From contig NZ_KI912577.1 in the NCBI RefSeq assembly GCF_000519085.1, positions 436,501 to 500,500 of the forward strand: a DNA stretch of 64,000 nucleotides. Reading direction: 5' to 3'. Shown here piece by piece: positions 26,344 to 36,120 of the stretch (its first letter is position 1; each line of letters begins with the position of its first letter). The notes under the pieces are model-generated. The model was given only the letters and a program-made list of their open reading frames with translations. It was not told the DNA's origin and searched no databases. The DNA is from Methylobacterium sp. 10. GTDB lineage: Bacteria > Pseudomonadota > Alphaproteobacteria > Rhizobiales > Beijerinckiaceae. A program made the translations under genes and the position numbers.

Positions 26344-28017
26344 ATGAAGATGACGATCAAGCTGAGGCTTGTAGCACTTCTGGCTTGTATCGGGCTGGTT
26401 CTCCTCGCGACTTCAGGCATCGCTAATCTTGCTTTGAATTGGAGTCAACAAAGCCTCAAGACCACCTTCGATGATCGTGTCATTCCCCTCCGGCAATTCA
26501 TCGTCATCCGAGATTCCTATGATGACCTGACCAACGTCTCGCGCGCGTTGCGCGGCCGGCAGATCGAACCGGCTCAGGCCAGGCAGAAGATCGAGCGCGA
26601 CCTCTCGAACATCACCACGCAATGGTCGGCCTATCTGGCGACCTACCTGACACCGGAAGAGGACATTCTCGCCAAGGACCTGCAGGGGCGGATCGACGGG
26701 AACGGCCTCGTCATGGCTGAGATCCTCAAGCGCGTCGATGCCGGGAACGGTTCGGATTTCGAGACGACGCATGCGGACTTGCTGAAAGGCTTGCAGGCGA
26801 CCAACCCGATACTGACGAAACTGGCCACGCTGCAGGTGCGTGAGGCGGAGGCGGAATACCGGCGCTCCGAGGCGACGTCCGGTTGGACGCGGCTCACATT
26901 GCTCGCCGCCCTCGGTCTCGCCGCGCTCACCATTGCCTACGGCGTCTATACGATCATCGCGCATGTCATCCGCCCGCTCGGCAACCTCGTCAGCGTTCTC
27001 CAGCGCATGGCCCGGGGTGAGGTCGATGCGGAGATCAAGGAAGCCGCCCGCGGTGACGAGATCGGCGCCGTCGGCAAGGCCGTCGAGGGCATCAAGGCCA
27101 TGGTCGCCCGCAAGGCCGCCGAGGAGTTCGAGGTCAAGCGCCGGGCGGACGAGGCTGCGGCGGCCGAGCGCAAGCGCACGATGATCGAGTTGGCGGACGG
27201 CTTCGAGCGTGCCGTCGGCGGTATCGTCGGAACCGTGTCCTCATCGGCCACCGAACTCCAGGCCACTGCCCAGCAGATGACCGCCAGCGCCAACGAGACG
27301 GCGGCTCGGTCCTCCACCGTCGCGGCGGCCGCCGAGGAGGCCGCCACCAACGTCAACACCGTCGCGGCGGCGGCCGAGGAATTGGGCTCGTCGGTGCAGG
27401 AGATCGGTCGCCAGGTGTCCGGCTCGGCCATGCTCGCTCAATCGGCCGTGGGCGAGGCCGACCAGACCGTGCATCTGGTCCAGGCCCTGCAAACCACGTC
27501 GGCCCGGATCGGCGACATGGTGGGCATGATCTCGACCATCGCCAGCCAGACCAACCTGCTGGCGCTCAATGCCACGATCGAAGCGGCGCGCGCCGGCGCG
27601 GCGGGGCGGGGCTTCGCGGTGGTGGCGAGCGAGGTGAAGGCCCTCGCCGCACAGACCGCCAAGGCGACCGAGGAGATCGGCCGCCAGATCGGCGAGGTGC
27701 AGGGCGTCACCGCACAGGCCGTGATGGCGATCGGTGGCATCACCGGGCGGATCCGCGAGATCGACGACATGGCGGCCTCGATCGCCGCCGCGGTGGAGCA
27801 GCAGGGGGCGGCGACGGAGGAGATCGTCCGCAACGTCGCCCAAGCATCGGCGGGCACGACCGAGGTGACCGGCAATATCGCCGGTGTGGCGCAGGCCTCG
27901 GAGGAGACCGGGATGGCGGCCGGACAGGTCCTGTCCGCCGCCTCCGAACTGTCGCGCCAGTCCGAGCATCTCGGCGCGGAGGTCTCGCGCTTCCTCTCGA
28001 CCATCCGCGCCGCCTGA
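26344..28017 (+). CDS. Methyl-accepting chemotaxis protein
   Basis: The 557-residue chemoreceptor has TM1 at about 8-30, a periplasmic four-helix-bundle sensor (about 35-185), TM2 at about 190-212, a HAMP domain starting [18 protein letters not shown], and a long cytoplasmic signalling domain. The conserved hairpin tip [20 protein letters not shown] binds CheA/CheW. No CheR-binding pentapeptide is seen at the C-terminus (LSTIRAA). The ligand is not predictable. The start at 26344 puts a short basic stretch before TM1; 63 upstream bases are also open but not needed. Transcribed alone. Confidence 0.95.
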   Translation: MKMTIKLRLVALLACIGLVLLATSGIANLALNWSQQSLKTTFDDRVIPLRQFIVIRDSYDDLTNVSRALRGRQIEPAQARQKIERDLSNITTQWSAYLATYLTPEEDILAKDLQGRIDGNGLVMAEILKRVDAGNGSDFETTHADLLKGLQATNPILTKLATLQVREAEAEYRRSEATSGWTRLTLLAALGLAALTIAYGVYTIIAHVIRPLGNLVSVLQRMARGEVDAEIKEAARGDEIGAVGKAVEGIKAMVARKAAEEFEVKRRADEAAAAERKRTMIELADGFERAVGGIVGTVSSSATELQATAQQMTASANETAARSSTVAAAAEEAATNVNTVAAAAEELGSSVQEIGRQVSGSAMLAQSAVGEADQTVHLVQALQTTSARIGDMVGMISTIASQTNLLALNATIEAARAGAAGRGFAVVASEVKALAAQTAKATEEIGRQIGEVQGVTAQAVMAIGGITGRIREIDDMAASIAAAVEQQGAATEEIVRNVAQASAGTTEVTGNIAGVAQASEETGMAAGQVLSAASELSRQSEHLGAEVSRFLSTIRAA

Positions 28018-28132
28018 CCCGACCTCACGCCACGCCTCGACGGTCCGCCTCCGCCCCGACAGGAATGGAACGCGGACCGTCCCCCATCCACCCGTGAGCG
28101 GCGCTCCAGAAAGAGGCCGGGCACGGATGCCC

Positions 28133-28318
28133 CTAGCGGACCCCGCCTCCGAAGGCCGTGGCAATCTCAGAAGTGCCGCCGAGCAGGATGTCGAGGGCCA
28201 GGATGAGCCCGAGGGCCGCGATATAGACGACCGTGAACAGGTCCCTGTCCTCTTTGCCGGCCAGTATCAGGCCGGCGAAGGGAACGGTCTGGAGCGCCAG
28301 GATGGCGGGAAGGTGCAT
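28133..28318 (-). CDS. Small two-helix membrane protein downstream of the MFS carrier
   Basis: This 61-residue protein has two hydrophobic helices (about 5-21 and 29-48) with a charged loop KEDRDLF between them. It starts 89 bp after the MFS gene on the same strand, with GAGGA 5 bp before the ATG. Small membrane proteins of this size beside oxalate/formate-type MFS genes have been annotated as accessory subunits, which is the most likely role. The evidence here is position and topology only. Confidence 0.65.
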   Translation of the reverse strand: MHLPAILALQTVPFAGLILAGKEDRDLFTVVYIAALGLILALDILLGGTSEIATAFGGGVR

Positions 28319-28407
28319 GACGGTCCTCGAAGGGTCGGGGAATAGTCCCGGCCCCTCCCCGGGGGCCGGGTCTGCTGAGGCCGGACCGGTGACGCGACCT
28401 GGACGGA

Positions 28408-29748
28408 TCAGACGGATGTCCGTGCGAGGCGGGCGGGGCCGGATTCCTCCATCGTGTCCGGAGCAAGAGCCGGGCCTTGCGCGAGGTAGCGCGCCCGCAT
28501 CGGCCGGAGCACGAACATCGCCAGCGCCGCCGCCGCCACGTTCAGCCCGATGATGATCGAGAACACCGCCGACCAGCCGTAGGTTGCCGAGATGACGCTC
28601 GCCACCGGCACGAGGAACGAGGCCGTCCCCTTGGCGGTGTAGAGCAGGCCGGCATTGGTGGTGGCGAAGGTGGAGCCGAACGTGTCGCCGCAGGTGGCTG
28701 GGAACAGCGAGTAGATCTCGCCGAAGACGCCGAAATAGATCGCCGTGGAGAAGACGAAGACCAGCGGGTTGGTGCCGTAGCTCAGGAGCAGGACGATCGC
28801 CGCCGCCGCCGTCGCGAAGGCGATGAACATCGTGTTCTCGCGCCCGATCGTATCGGAGACGAAACCGAAGAACGGGCGCCCGAACCCGTCGAAGATCCGG
28901 TCCAGAGAGATGGCGAAGGTCAGCGCCGCCATCTGCAGGCCGAACAGGCTGACCGGCACGTCGGCGACCTTGAAGTCATGGGCGATGGGCGCGATCTGCG
29001 CCGCCGCCATCAGGCCGCCCGAGGCCACCATCACGAAGATCGCGTACATCACCCAGAAGACCGGGGTGCGCACCACCTCGCGCGGTGTGCGGTCGACCTT
29101 GGTCTGGGGCAGGCGCAGGCTCTTGCGCTGCATCGGCACGGCGACGGAGGGCTTGCGCAGCAGGAACGACAGCAGGACCACGATGGCGCCCTGGCCGAGG
29201 CCGAAATACAGGAAGGCGTCCTGGTAGCCGCTGCTGGCGATCATCTTGGCGATCGGCACCACCGTCACCGCGGCGCCCGCACCGAAGCCGGCCGCCGTGG
29301 CGCCGGCGGCGAGGCCGCGCCGATGCGGAAACCATTTCAGGGCGTTGCCGACGCAGGTGCCGTAGACCGAGCCGGCGCCGATGCCGCCGACCACCGCCGC
29401 GCCGTAGAGCATCCACAGGGACGAGGCCTGGGAGTTGATGAGCCAGGCCAGCGCGATCATCACGCCGCCGAAACAGACCACGATGCGCGGGCCGTAGCGG
29501 TCCACGAACCAGGCCTCCACCGGCACCAGCCAGGTCTCGGTGGCGACGAAGATCGTGAAGGCGAACTGGATCGCCGCCCGGCCCCAGTGGAACTTCGCGT
29601 CGATGGGATCGACGAAGAGGGTCCAGCCGTATTGCAGGTTGGCGATCATCGCCATGCAGAGCACGCCGAAGGCGAGTTGCCGCCATTTGGCGGAAGGCGG
29701 GTCCTGGCGTTCCGTCCCGGTATCCGTTGTTGCCATCCCTGAATCCAT
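28408..29748 (-). CDS. MFS transporter of the oxalate/formate antiporter (OFA) type
   Basis: The protein of about 446 residues has twelve membrane helices and the OFA-like N-terminus WRQLAFGVLCMAMIANLQYGWTLFV. It shows the motif VDRYGPRIVVCFGG after helix 2 and the family stretch GTCVGNALKWFPHRRGLAAG before helix 5. The C-half has FGFVSDTIGRENTMF. OFA carriers exchange oxalate for formate or transport related carboxylates, which suits a methylotroph or oxalate user. ATG 29748 is preferred; 29736 and 29793 are alternatives. The substrate is inferred from family. Confidence 0.85.
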   Translation of the reverse strand: MDSGMATTDTGTERQDPPSAKWRQLAFGVLCMAMIANLQYGWTLFVDPIDAKFHWGRAAIQFAFTIFVATETWLVPVEAWFVDRYGPRIVVCFGGVMIALAWLINSQASSLWMLYGAAVVGGIGAGSVYGTCVGNALKWFPHRRGLAAGATAAGFGAGAAVTVVPIAKMIASSGYQDAFLYFGLGQGAIVVLLSFLLRKPSVAVPMQRKSLRLPQTKVDRTPREVVRTPVFWVMYAIFVMVASGGLMAAAQIAPIAHDFKVADVPVSLFGLQMAALTFAISLDRIFDGFGRPFFGFVSDTIGRENTMFIAFATAAAAIVLLLSYGTNPLVFVFSTAIYFGVFGEIYSLFPATCGDTFGSTFATTNAGLLYTAKGTASFLVPVASVISATYGWSAVFSIIIGLNVAAAALAMFVLRPMRARYLAQGPALAPDTMEESGPARLARTSV

Positions 29749-30212
29749 TCTTGCTTGGTGATGCGTGGCGTCGCTCCGGCCATCATGCATCAAAATTCAA
29801 GGCATACAATATACCACGGATTAAAATTCAGGATCGTTCGTGTGGTCGAAAGCGCGGCTGCAGCAGCGTTGCCGCGATGTTGCACGGCGATGACGCTCCA
29901 CAGCGAAACGGCGATCCCGCTTCATCGCCAAATCGGAAACGGTCGCTTGGACATGCAACCCAAGGTGCGTCCCGCTTGCAGGACGACGCACTGCGCGGAG
30001 CCTCGATCGGTGCCGAAAATCGCCTCATCGAGGCAATCAACGAGGTACCACTGGAAGTATAAGATCGTAGTTTGGATCTATACCAATTCCAGAAGATAGC
30101 ACTTGCATGCATATTACCTTCTTTGCCAGATGAATGCAGAACACGAGTTCGAGAGCAGTCGTTCTTTACAACGTTTCTGATCTCATCAAATTCTGGCAAA
30201 TCGGGTCCCGCT
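29749..30212. other. Intergenic region between divergent MFS and TonB receptor genes
   Basis: These 464 bp are less GC-rich than the genes and should carry both divergent promoters. AAAATTCA occurs twice (29791-29798 and 29823-29830). No clear Fur, Irr or RirA box and no coding sequence could be supported. The first open codons of the TonB receptor frame (from 30072) fall here but look untranslated. Confidence 0.45.
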
Positions 30213-32552
30213 GTGCATCAGCTTTCGCTCAATCATCGCGGCCAAGCCGCGGTATCGTCCGTTCGCGGGCATGTCATCCTTGCTATGCTGTCGAGCGTCG
30301 CCGTCCTGGCCGTTCTGTCGAAACCAGTCTTGGCGCAGGGCGCGGACCACGCGGTGACCCTCGATACCTTGTCGGTCGACGGAGTAGGCGGCCGGCCGAG
30401 CGCATCGGGAGCGGATGCCGGCGGTCCCGTCGGCCCGGTCCGAGGCTATACCGCCACGCGCAGCATCGTCGGCACCAAGACGGACACGCCTATTCTCGAA
30501 ACCGCCCAGTCGATTTCCGTCGTCTCCCGCAAGCAGATCGAAGACCAGAACGCGCTCACCATCAACCAAGCCCTGCGCTACACGCCGAGCGTCACCACCG
30601 AGCAGCGCGGCGGCTCCGGCTCGACCCGGCTCGAGCAGTTCCTCATCCGCGGCTTCACGGCTCCCCTCTTCCTCGACGGCATGCGCCTGCCGAGCAGCCG
30701 CGACGCCGGCCCGTCCGTCGATCCGTTCCGCCTGGAGCGCGTCGACATCATCAAGGGACCGGCCTCGGTCCTCTACGGCCAGTCGGGTCCGGGCGGCATC
30801 GTCAACCTCGTGAGCAAGGTCCCGTCCTTCGTCCGCCACGGCGAGATCTTCATCCAGGGCGGCGATTACAACACCGTGCGCGGTGGCGTCGATGTCGGGG
30901 GCCCGATCGAGGGCCACAGCGTCCTCGCGGACCAGTTCGCCTACCGCATTATCGCGGCCGGCTGGAATGCAGACGGCCCGGCCAGGACCACCTCTATCGA
31001 GCGCAGCTTCATCAATCCAAGCGTGACGTGGCGCCCGTCTGCCGACACCTCGCTGACGGTCATCGGCCTGTACCAGCGCGACCCCTATTCCGGCTATTAC
31101 GGCGCCCTGCCCGCCAAGGGCACGCTGTTCCCCTCGAATTTCGGCGTCGCCAACGGGCCCCTCGGCCGCCTGCCGCGCAACTTCTACGACGGCGACCCGA
31201 ACATCGAGCGCTCCGACCGCACCCAGGCCTCGGCGACCTATATCTTCGATCACCGTTTCGACGAGGGGATCCGCGTCCACTCCTCGGGTCGCTTCCTGCG
31301 CACCCTTGGCGATTACCGCAGCCTCTACGACGCCACCTCGAACAACCTCGCCTGGGGCGGCCGCTTCCTCGGACGGGCCGCCGGCGGCACCAACGTGGCC
31401 ATCGACGCCTTCACCAACGACAACAACATCGTGGCCAATTTCGAGACCGGCCCGCTTTCCCATACCGTCCTCGTCGGCCTCGATCACCAGACGCTCTATA
31501 CGAAGACGTTCAGCACGCCGTTCCCGCCCGTTCCCCAGAGCCTCGACCTGCTCAACCCGGTCTACGGGCTGACCAACATCCCCTTCCCGGCCTTTTCGGG
31601 CTACTCCGACATCACTGCTCACCAGACCGGGATCTACTTCCAGGATCAGGTCAAGATCGACCGCCTGACGCTGACCCTCGGCGGTCGCTACGATTGGGTG
31701 AGACAGAGCGGCCCGACCCGAGACATGGCGGGCGCCATCGTCAGCACTCAGGACGCGCCGAGCGAAGCCTTCACCGGTCGGGCGAGCCTCCTCTATCTCT
31801 TCGACAGCGGCATCGCCCCCTATGTCAGCTATTCGGAGGCTTTCGAGCCGCAGTTCTCCGGACAGATCTTCACCGGTGACCCGAGCTTCGGCCGCCTGCC
31901 CGATCCCATCACCAGCCGGCAGTTCGAAGCCGGCGTGAAGTACCAGCCACCCGGCACCGACATCTTGCTCACGGCCGCCGCCTTCGACATCAAGCGCCAG
32001 AACTCGCTTTCGCCCGATCTAGTGAACGGCCGGAACTTTTCCATTCAGAACGGCGAGGTGAGCGTACAGGGCATCGAGTTCGAAGCGCGGGCCAGCATCA
32101 CCGAGAACCTCACCGTCATCGGCGGCTTCTCCCTCATCGATGCCATCAACTCTGCCGGCACCGGTACAACGATCAACGAGACGACCCGCCAGACCGTGAA
32201 CCTCGTCGGCCTGCGCCCGATCCAGGTGCCGGACACCACGATCTCGCTCTTCGGCAATTACCAGGTCCGCACGGGCATGTTCGCCGGGCTCGGCTTCGGT
32301 GGCGGCTTCCGCTATCTCGGGGGCTCGCAGGGCGATGCTGCCAACAGCATCAAGGTGCCGGCCAACCTCGTTGTCGACGCCGTCGCATCTTATGACTTCA
32401 GCTACCTGTCTCCGAGCCTGAAAGGCATGCAGTTGCAGGTCAACGCTCAGAACCTCCTCGATGAGACCTACGTGCAATCCTGTGCCTTCCAGGCCTGGTG
32501 CTGGTACGGTGCGCCGCGCACCGTGCTCGCGACGCTCCGGTATCGCTGGTAA
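30213..32552 (+). CDS. TonB-dependent siderophore receptor 1
   Basis: This outer-membrane receptor imports a ferric siderophore using TonB energy. The 779-residue product (GTG start at 30213) has a signal peptide ending VLAQ. A TonB-box-like VTLDTLSV segment and the plug domain (about 80-195: TKTDTPILETAQSISVVS, FLIRGF, VDIIKGPASVLYGQSGPGG) follow. A 22-strand barrel ends in aromatic YRW. A Cys pair near the C-terminus (VQSCAFQAWCW) is shared with receptor 2. The next gene, a PepSY membrane protein, is often paired with such receptors. The start codon is uncertain; ATG 30285 is too late for the signal. Confidence 0.9.
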   Translation: MHQLSLNHRGQAAVSSVRGHVILAMLSSVAVLAVLSKPVLAQGADHAVTLDTLSVDGVGGRPSASGADAGGPVGPVRGYTATRSIVGTKTDTPILETAQSISVVSRKQIEDQNALTINQALRYTPSVTTEQRGGSGSTRLEQFLIRGFTAPLFLDGMRLPSSRDAGPSVDPFRLERVDIIKGPASVLYGQSGPGGIVNLVSKVPSFVRHGEIFIQGGDYNTVRGGVDVGGPIEGHSVLADQFAYRIIAAGWNADGPARTTSIERSFINPSVTWRPSADTSLTVIGLYQRDPYSGYYGALPAKGTLFPSNFGVANGPLGRLPRNFYDGDPNIERSDRTQASATYIFDHRFDEGIRVHSSGRFLRTLGDYRSLYDATSNNLAWGGRFLGRAAGGTNVAIDAFTNDNNIVANFETGPLSHTVLVGLDHQTLYTKTFSTPFPPVPQSLDLLNPVYGLTNIPFPAFSGYSDITAHQTGIYFQDQVKIDRLTLTLGGRYDWVRQSGPTRDMAGAIVSTQDAPSEAFTGRASLLYLFDSGIAPYVSYSEAFEPQFSGQIFTGDPSFGRLPDPITSRQFEAGVKYQPPGTDILLTAAAFDIKRQNSLSPDLVNGRNFSIQNGEVSVQGIEFEARASITENLTVIGGFSLIDAINSAGTGTTINETTRQTVNLVGLRPIQVPDTTISLFGNYQVRTGMFAGLGFGGGFRYLGGSQGDAANSIKVPANLVVDAVASYDFSYLSPSLKGMQLQVNAQNLLDETYVQSCAFQAWCWYGAPRTVLATLRYRW

Positions 32553-32652
32553 AACCATGGTCTCGCGGCGGGCCGCATCCGAAGGGCGGGACGTGCATGC
32601 GGCACGCCCTTCGGCCTTGCGCGCCGCCGCGCCTCTACCGAGACCGCTCGAG

Positions 32653-32706
32653 AGCGACATGCCTGGGGAAAGCAACATGCCTGGGGAAAGCGACATGCCT
32701 GGAGGA
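32653..32706. repeat. Three 18-bp tandem repeats before the PepSY gene
   Basis: The unit AGCGACATGCCTGGGGAA occurs three times head to tail (2 and 2-3 mismatches in units 2 and 3). Each unit joins an ATG to a GGGGAA or GGAGGA purine run. The last unit supplies the ribosome site (GGAGGA) of the gene starting at 32715. Confidence 0.85.
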
Positions 32707-32714
32707 AGTGCGGC

Positions 32715-34274
32715 ATGAAGAACGGCCTTCGCCAATCCATGGCCTGGCTGCACGCCTGGTCCGGCCTCGTGGTCGGCTGGGTGCTGTTCGCCGTCTTCGT
32801 CACCGGGACGGCGAGTTACTATCGCACGGACATCACGGCCTGGATGCAGCCGGAACTGCGCCGGGAATCGGCGGAGACCGCCCTCGACCTGCCCCGCGCG
32901 GCCGAGATTGGGCTCGCCCATCTCCAGGCGCACGCCGTGGGCGCGCGGACCTGGTCCATCGGCCTGCCGCAGCCGGACCGGCCGATCATCGACCTGTTCT
33001 GGCGGACGAAGCCGGGGGCGCCCCCGAGCATCGTCCAACTCGACGGACGCACCGGCGAGCCGGCTTCCTTCAGGAAGACCAGGGGCGGCGACTTCCTCTA
33101 CCGTTTCCATTTCGAACTGCACATGCCGCCGCTCTGGGGGCGCTGGATCGTCGGCATCTGCGCGATGATCATGCTGGTGGCGCTCATCAGCGGCATCATC
33201 ACCCATCGCCGGATCTTCGCCGATTTCTTCACCCTGCGCCGGGACAAATCCGCCCAGCGCGGCTGGCTCGACGCGCATAACGTCACCGGCGTGCTGGCGC
33301 TGCCCTACCACCTGATGATCACCTATACGGGCATCGTCACCCTGGCGATGATGTACATGCCCTGGGGCGTCACCACCGCCTATCAGGGTGATGCGACGCG
33401 CTTCTACGCCGAGACGTCCCAGATCACGACGCAGCGCCCGCCCTTGGGTCAGCCCGGAACCCTCGCCCCGATCGGGCCGATGGTCGCCCGTGCCGTGGCC
33501 ACGATCCACGAACCGCTCGAGCGCCTGTCCATCGTCAATCCGGGCGATGCCAGGGCCACCGTGATCGCGATTTTCGAGGAGCCGCACGGGCTCGCCCATC
33601 AGCATCCGCAGATCGCCTTCGACGGGACCACCGGCGAGATCGTCGAGGTCCTGCAGGGTGGGCTGAAGCCGGCGGCCAAGACCTTCACCACCATGGTCGG
33701 CCTGCACGAGGCCCATTTCGCCGGGCCAGCCCTGCGAATCCTGTTCTTCCTCTGCGGCCTGATGGGATGCGTCATGGTGGCGAGCGGCCTGATCCTGTGG
33801 TCCGTCGCCCGGCTGCCGAAACCCGGCGAGACCTCGTTTCTCGGCCTTCGTGTGGTGCAGGCCCTCAACATCGGCACCGTCATCGGCCTGCCGGCGGCGA
33901 TCGCGGTGTATTTCCTCGCCAACCGGATCCTCCCTCCGGGCCTCACCGGCCGCCTCGACTGGGAGGTCCGGGCCTTCTTCGCCGCCTGGATCGTGATGAG
34001 CGTGGTTTCGCTGTTCCGGCCTCACCGGGCCGCATGGCGGGAGATGGCCCTCGTCACCGCCGCCCTGTTCCTCGCCGTGGCTTTGGCGGATCTCGCCGCC
34101 GCCGCCGCGCCTGGCCCGAGCGCCCTGCTGCGGCACGACCCGCGCTTCCTCTGGTTCGATGCCGCCATGACCGCCCTGGCGGGATTGTTCGCGCTCGTTG
34201 CCCGCAAGGTGGCACGGTTCCAGACCCGCACGCGCGCGAAACCCGCCCCCGTCGGCGCGCCGAGGACCGCCTGA
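32715..34274 (+). CDS. PepSY-domain inner-membrane protein (siderophore-linked reductase type)
   Basis: The 519-residue protein has an N-terminal helix AWLHAWSGLVVGWVLFAVFVTG, PepSY-type periplasmic regions, a central pair of helices around IVGICAMIMLVALISGIITH, and further helices to the C-terminus. Conserved His residues in HAWSG, FHFELH and HNVTG contexts could bind heme. PepSY_TM proteins beside TonB receptors are thought to reduce ferric siderophores in the periplasm. It follows the receptor by 162 bp and very likely works with it. The ATG has GGAGGAA 7 bp upstream. Confidence 0.85.
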   Translation: MKNGLRQSMAWLHAWSGLVVGWVLFAVFVTGTASYYRTDITAWMQPELRRESAETALDLPRAAEIGLAHLQAHAVGARTWSIGLPQPDRPIIDLFWRTKPGAPPSIVQLDGRTGEPASFRKTRGGDFLYRFHFELHMPPLWGRWIVGICAMIMLVALISGIITHRRIFADFFTLRRDKSAQRGWLDAHNVTGVLALPYHLMITYTGIVTLAMMYMPWGVTTAYQGDATRFYAETSQITTQRPPLGQPGTLAPIGPMVARAVATIHEPLERLSIVNPGDARATVIAIFEEPHGLAHQHPQIAFDGTTGEIVEVLQGGLKPAAKTFTTMVGLHEAHFAGPALRILFFLCGLMGCVMVASGLILWSVARLPKPGETSFLGLRVVQALNIGTVIGLPAAIAVYFLANRILPPGLTGRLDWEVRAFFAAWIVMSVVSLFRPHRAAWREMALVTAALFLAVALADLAAAAAPGPSALLRHDPRFLWFDAAMTALAGLFALVARKVARFQTRTRAKPAPVGAPRTA

Positions 34275-34397
34275 ATCCGGGTGAAGCGAAAGCGGGAGCA
34301 AGAACCGGGATGCGGCCGGCGATCCTCAGGGCCAGTATGACGACCTGAGGCGGCGGCGCTCCCCGCGCCGTCGTCGCCCGGTCAGGAGATCGACGCC

Positions 34398-35504
34398 GTG
34401 TCCGCCCCCGAATCGATGTCCCGCCCAGATGTCCTGCCCGCCACAGGCCGCCACCTCGACGGCGACGACGCGGCGAAATGGGCCTCCCTCGCCGCCCGCG
34501 ACGAAGCCGCCGATGGCCGCTTCGTTTATGCGGTACGCACCACCGGAATCTATTGCCGTCCGAGCTGCGCCGCCCGCCCGGCACGGCGCGAGAATGTCAG
34601 CTTCCATGCCACCTGCGCCGAGGCGGAGGAGGCCGGCTTTCGCCCCTGCAAGCGCTGCCGGCCCAACGCGCCGAGCCTCGCCGTGCGTCGGGCCGAGGCC
34701 GTCGCCCGCGCCTGCCGCCTCATCGACGAATCCGAGACGGTGCCGGGCCTCGGGGTGCTGGCGGAGGCGACCGGGCTCAGCGCGTTCCATTTCCACCGGG
34801 TGTTCAAGGCGGTCACCGGCGTGACGCCGAAGGCCTATGCGGCGGCACGGCGCGCGGAGGCCCTCGCCTCGGGCCTGGGCCGGTCCCCATCGGTGACGCA
34901 GGCGATCTACGAGGCCGGATACGCCTCGCCGAGCCGCTTCTACGCGGACGCGACGGACCGCCTCGGCATGGCCCCGAACATCTACCGCCGGGGCGGCGAA
35001 GGGGTCGCGATCCGGTTCGGCATCGGCCAATGCGCCCTCGGCGCCATCCTAGTGGCGGCGACAGCCAAGGGACTCTGCGCCATCCTGCTCGGAGACGATC
35101 CCGAGATCCTCGTCCGCGACCTCGAGGACCGTTTCCCGAAGGCCGAACTCTTCGGCGGCGACCCGGATTTCGAGGCGTGGATGGCGCAGGTGGTGGGGTT
35201 CGTGGCTTGCCCCTCGCGCGGTCTCGACCTGCCGCTGGACATCGGCGGCACCGCCTTCCAGCAGCGGGTCTGGGACGCCCTGCGCAGGATCCCCATCGGC
35301 ACCACAGCGACCTATGCGGAGATCGCCCGCGCCATCGGCGCGCCGGCGGCCACCCGTGCCGTGGCGCGGGCCTGCGGCGCGAACCCCATCGCCGTGGCGA
35401 TTCCCTGCCACCGGGTTGTCCGTTCGGACGGGGCGCTCTCCGGCTACCGCTGGGGCGTCGCGCGCAAGCGCGACCTCCTCACCCGAGAGGGCGTCGCCCC
35501 CTGA
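34398..35504 (+). CDS. ada: Bifunctional Ada: alkylated-DNA repair protein and transcriptional activator
   Basis: Ada repairs methylphosphotriesters with its N-domain and O6-methylguanine with its C-domain, and activates the adaptive response when methylated. The 368-residue protein has zinc cysteines C53, C57, C84 and C87, with the spacing of E. coli C38, C42, C69 and C72. An AraC-type helix-turn-helix (about 105-190) and the methyltransferase motif IPCHRVV (C337) follow. It starts with GTG at 34398 behind AGGAG. No alkB or alkA is adjacent. Confidence 0.95.
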   Translation: MSAPESMSRPDVLPATGRHLDGDDAAKWASLAARDEAADGRFVYAVRTTGIYCRPSCAARPARRENVSFHATCAEAEEAGFRPCKRCRPNAPSLAVRRAEAVARACRLIDESETVPGLGVLAEATGLSAFHFHRVFKAVTGVTPKAYAAARRAEALASGLGRSPSVTQAIYEAGYASPSRFYADATDRLGMAPNIYRRGGEGVAIRFGIGQCALGAILVAATAKGLCAILLGDDPEILVRDLEDRFPKAELFGGDPDFEAWMAQVVGFVACPSRGLDLPLDIGGTAFQQRVWDALRRIPIGTTATYAEIARAIGAPAATRAVARACGANPIAVAIPCHRVVRSDGALSGYRWGVARKRDLLTREGVAP

Positions 35505-35606
35505 CCGCGACATTCGCGCACTGATATCGATGGCCGCGCTACCCCATCCGGAGGATGTGGCCCGCACCGTCCCGTGGCATGACCGTCCCCGGAGAGGGAG
35601 AATGCC

Positions 35607-35882
35607 GTGACGAGCGCCGCGACGCCGGATTTCTACTGGCTGGGTTTCGAAGCCTACGGGCGTGGCGAGACCATCGATCGCGCCCCGGGCGGCGAGGAAT
35701 CCGCCGACAGGCAGGATTGGATCGACGGCTGGGAGTTCGGCAAGTTCGCCTCCGCCGCTAGCCCCGATCCCGACGATCTCGACGCCGCCGAGCCGCCGCC
35801 GCTTGCCGCAGCGCATCCGTCCGCGCCGACGGACCGTTTGTTTTGTCGAACGACCCCAACTGAACGAGCGCGGACCAGATGA
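35607..35882 (+). CDS. Small hypothetical protein with weak Rmf-like pattern
   Basis: The 91-residue product starts with GTG at 35607 behind GGAGAGGGAG, a strong ribosome site. Its first half has the pattern GFEAYGRGE...DWIDGWEFGKFAS. This vaguely recalls ribosome-modulation-factor-like proteins (Gly-x-Ala/Tyr-x-x-Gly then W-x-x-GW). The second half is Pro/Ala-rich and low complexity. No signal peptide. Function unknown; the Rmf resemblance is weak. Confidence 0.5.
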   Translation: MTSAATPDFYWLGFEAYGRGETIDRAPGGEESADRQDWIDGWEFGKFASAASPDPDDLDAAEPPPLAAAHPSAPTDRLFCRTTPTERARTR

Positions 35883-35986
35883 CGGCCGGCGGGGCTCGGG
35901 ACACGGGCTGCCCCCTTGCCTAGAAGCTTCGGGGAAACGACTTTCGGCTTAGGGAGCAGCGACAGCAAGGGCCTTCTCCGAGCTCC

Positions 35987-36016
35987 CGTTCTTAAAAAAG
36001 AACGTTCTCGTTGACA
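35987..36016 (+). promoter_or_regulatory. Overlapping dyads and -35 element before the organosulfur operon
   Basis: The perfect dyad CGTTCTTAAAAAAGAACG (35987-36004) overlaps a second one, AGAACGTTCT (35999-36008). A consensus TTGACA follows at 36011-36016. No good -10 is seen 16-18 bp later (GACCAT). The dyads could be an activator site, for instance a LysR-type sulfur regulator, 105-134 bp before the first gene. Inference. Confidence 0.45.
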
Positions 36017-36120
36017 GGACAGGCTTTCGGCGGGACCATCCCGGCACTTGGCCAGGGCCATCGAGCGGGTCTGTCCCGTGAGCCCGGCCCTCCGATCCGT
36101 CCAAAGAATCCCGCCTCCCC

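Noticed and set aside
32019..34301. A 760-codon minus-strand open frame across the PepSY gene and the end of receptor 1
   Set aside because: Both plus-strand genes are clear homologues; the antisense product has no recognisable domain and biased composition.
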